Assembly (NCBI GenBank): GCA_035542775.1
Contig: DATKKX010000224.1
Coordinates: forward strand, 1 to 14,382
DNA length: 14,382 nt
Source: DATKKX01 sp035542775
Lineage (GTDB): Bacteria; Planctomycetota; Phycisphaerae; UBA1845; UTPLA1
Direction of reading: 5' to 3'
A program made the translations under genes and the position numbers. Shown here piece after piece: positions 14,293 through 14,382 of this stretch. Under the pieces are notes generated by a model that made no database searches, was not told the DNA's origin, and saw only the letters and a program-made list of their open reading frames with translations. Each line of letters begins with the position of its first letter. Positions within the stretch are counted from its first letter, which is position 1.

Positions 14293-14382
14293 TTTGAGCA
14301 CACAGGCCGACAAACCCACTTCTTGATTCGGCCCGAGCAGACCGGCGACGCGATCACGCCATATGACAACCGGAGAGATTTC

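Larger units (their letters stand above)
14136..14382. other. Intergenic tail with hairpins, no recognisable gene
   Basis: A small perfect hairpin (GTCTCGT / ACGAGAC, arms 14154-14160 and 14165-14171, 4-nt loop) lies 18 nt after the operon's last stop, without a T-run. The tandem hairpins listed separately follow. From 14295 to the right edge nothing recognisable is seen; minus-strand open frames entering from the edge are short and run straight into the terminator, with no family resemblance. Confidence 0.5.

Noticed and set aside
14266..14382. Minus-strand partial gene entering from the right edge
   Set aside because: The 38 open codons show no family resemblance and the frame ends inside the terminator hairpin, so chance is the simpler explanation.

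Overview
The window is GC-rich bacterial DNA, densely packed with genes that mostly run left to right. No rRNA, tRNA, CRISPR array, insertion sequence or phage gene was seen. The mix points to a Gram-negative-like bacterium with at least partly anaerobic or redox-flexible metabolism. The evidence is an ergothioneine pair, a Calvin-type class II aldolase, a predicted lipoprotein methionine sulfoxide reductase, a sigma54-type two-component system and a soluble NADH/Fe-S flavoprotein operon. Planctomycetota or a neighbouring phylum would fit, but that is an impression from gene style, not something the sequence proves.

Layout. (1) 2-112: the last 36 codons of a probable nitroreductase-family gene, followed by about 330 bp without a recognisable gene. 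(2) 446-2748: egtB and egtD, overlapping by 4 bp, for ergothioneine synthesis; a class II fructose-bisphosphate aldolase follows at 2851-3867. (3) 3945-5042, minus strand: a fused MsrB-MsrA methionine sulfoxide reductase with a lipoprotein-like signal peptide. (4) 5284-8392: a soluble GAF-type histidine kinase overlapping an NtrC-family sigma54 response regulator. (5) 8393-8691: an intergenic region with a good -24/-12 (sigma54) promoter candidate, an upstream GGCATGC repeat pair and a GC palindrome in the presumed leader. (6) 8692-14135: a five-gene co-directional operon. It encodes a small protein with two identical cysteine patterns, a NuoE-like [2Fe-2S] subunit with an added zinc-ribbon-like tail, a NuoF/HydB-like NADH-FMN-Fe/S subunit, a short Fe-S subunit resembling the N-terminus of NuoG/HydA without any hydrogenase domain, and a glutamate-synthase-like FMN protein. 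The operon ends at tandem hairpins (14225-14287), the second of which looks like a rho-independent terminator.

How it fits together. The three Fe-S/flavin subunits form the electron core known from HydABC/Hnd hydrogenases and the wider BfuABC-type electron-bifurcating family. Here no [FeFe] or [NiFe] hydrogenase or formate dehydrogenase is attached. The only candidate catalytic partner in the operon is the glutamate-synthase-fold FMN protein, which lacks a glutaminase domain. The most interesting hypothesis is therefore a soluble NADH/ferredoxin-linked, possibly bifurcating oxidoreductase with a non-standard flavin catalytic subunit of unknown substrate, switched on by the adjacent two-component system through sigma54. 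The left half (ergothioneine, Msr) is a thiol and oxidative-damage defence neighbourhood with no visible mechanistic link to the right half.
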